A DNA stretch of 41,429 bases from the NCBI RefSeq assembly GCF_009296175.1, contig NZ_VOSK01000040.1:1-41429 (forward strand), in the 5' to 3' direction. The translations under genes were made by a program, and so were the position numbers. Source of the DNA: Microvirga tunisiensis. Lineage in GTDB: Bacteria; Pseudomonadota; Alphaproteobacteria; Rhizobiales; Beijerinckiaceae. Below are positions 41,346 through 41,429 of this stretch, in pieces; within the stretch, counting starts at the first letter, position 1; the number at the start of each line of letters is the position of its first letter. The notes below the pieces were generated by a model. That model searched no databases, had not been told where the DNA came from, and saw nothing but the letters and a program-made list of their open reading frames with translations.

Positions 41346-41429
41346 ATGCCGGACGATACACCTGCCACCTTCCCGTTTCCAGCCGTTGGCCGCAAGAAGA
41401 TCACCGCTGCTTTCGACGGTGGGCGCCTG
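41346..41429 (+). CDS. IS1380-family transposase, N-terminal fragment (runs off the right edge)
   Basis: The last 28 codons begin M-P-D-D-T-P-A-T-F-P-F-P-A-V and end K-K-I-T-A-A-F-D-G-G-R-L, the opening of IS1380-type transposases (usually continuing S-S-D-G-G-x-x-L-L). The rest lies off the window. The element's inverted repeat should lie between 41210 and 41345; I could not fix it. The direction is away from the importer operon. Confidence 0.75.
   Translation, partial: MPDDTPATFPFPAVGRKKITAAFDGGRL

Noticed and set aside
1..41429. CRISPR array, prophage or integrative element
   Set aside because: No regularly spaced direct repeats, integrase or phage structural genes were seen; only IS fragments at the edges.

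Overview
The window is high-GC DNA with the gene content of a Hyphomicrobiales (Rhizobiales) alphaproteobacterium. It carries IalB, the mfd/sdhE/recG neighbourhood, GcvA-type LysR, HWE/HisKA_2 kinases and opgGH. The gene set looks closest to Methylobacteriaceae or a relative such as Microvirga; this is inference from gene content, not a database match. Both edges hold the first codons of insertion-sequence transposases: an IS66-type start running off the left edge (1-71, minus) and an IS1380-type start running off the right edge (41346-41429, plus). The window may therefore be a draft contig that ends in repeated IS copies.

Layout. (A) 0.1-3.9 kb: hspQ, a strong bidirectional terminator, an IalB-family periplasmic protein, a lone YejA-like peptide-binding protein and a receiver-like protein without the phosphorylatable Asp. 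(B) 3.9-10.9 kb: DNA repair and respiration. mfd is bracketed by two copies of a ~90-bp double-hairpin repeat; sdhE and recG are divergent; recG overlaps a GNAT gene tail to tail. (C) 10.3-14.2 kb: glmU-glmS-GNAT, the UDP-GlcNAc supply operon; the glmU tail looks frameshifted. (D) 14.4-18.1 kb: opgG-opgH, overlapping genes for osmoregulated periplasmic glucan. (E) 18.2-21.9 kb: a GcvA-like LysR regulator with a perfect T-N11-A dyad just upstream, a DUF1127-like small protein, a Na+/phosphate symporter with a PhoU-like tail, and a helix-hairpin-helix protein. (F) 21.9-25.7 kb: two structured palindromes, then a translationally coupled signalling operon (PAS histidine kinase, Rcp1-like response regulator, REC-HWE kinase). 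(G) 25.8-28.7 kb: purT, a small basic orphan and an EamA-type permease. (H) 28.8-32.7 kb: a compact four-gene operon of type III polyketide synthase, methyltransferase, FAD-dependent oxidoreductase and a second methyltransferase. This is the best candidate for an uncharacterised biosynthetic system here. (I) 32.7-41.2 kb: an ankyrin protein, then a purine salvage/uptake locus: nucleoside hydrolase (frameshifted), adenine deaminase (two frameshifts), an SAH/MTA-deaminase-like amidohydrolase, and a Pot-type ABC importer whose ATPase carries an 18-bp in-frame tandem duplication.

How the genes work together. GlmS and GlmU supply UDP-GlcNAc for cell wall and LPS. OpgG and OpgH build periplasmic glucans. 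The kinase/regulator operon looks like one phosphorelay. The polyketide operon plausibly makes a methylated, flavoenzyme-modified aromatic or phenolic lipid. The right-hand locus plausibly imports and degrades adenine nucleosides or related compounds. Its three frameshifts plus one duplication suggest either real decay of this pathway in the strain or clustered assembly errors. No tRNA, rRNA, CRISPR array or phage gene was seen.
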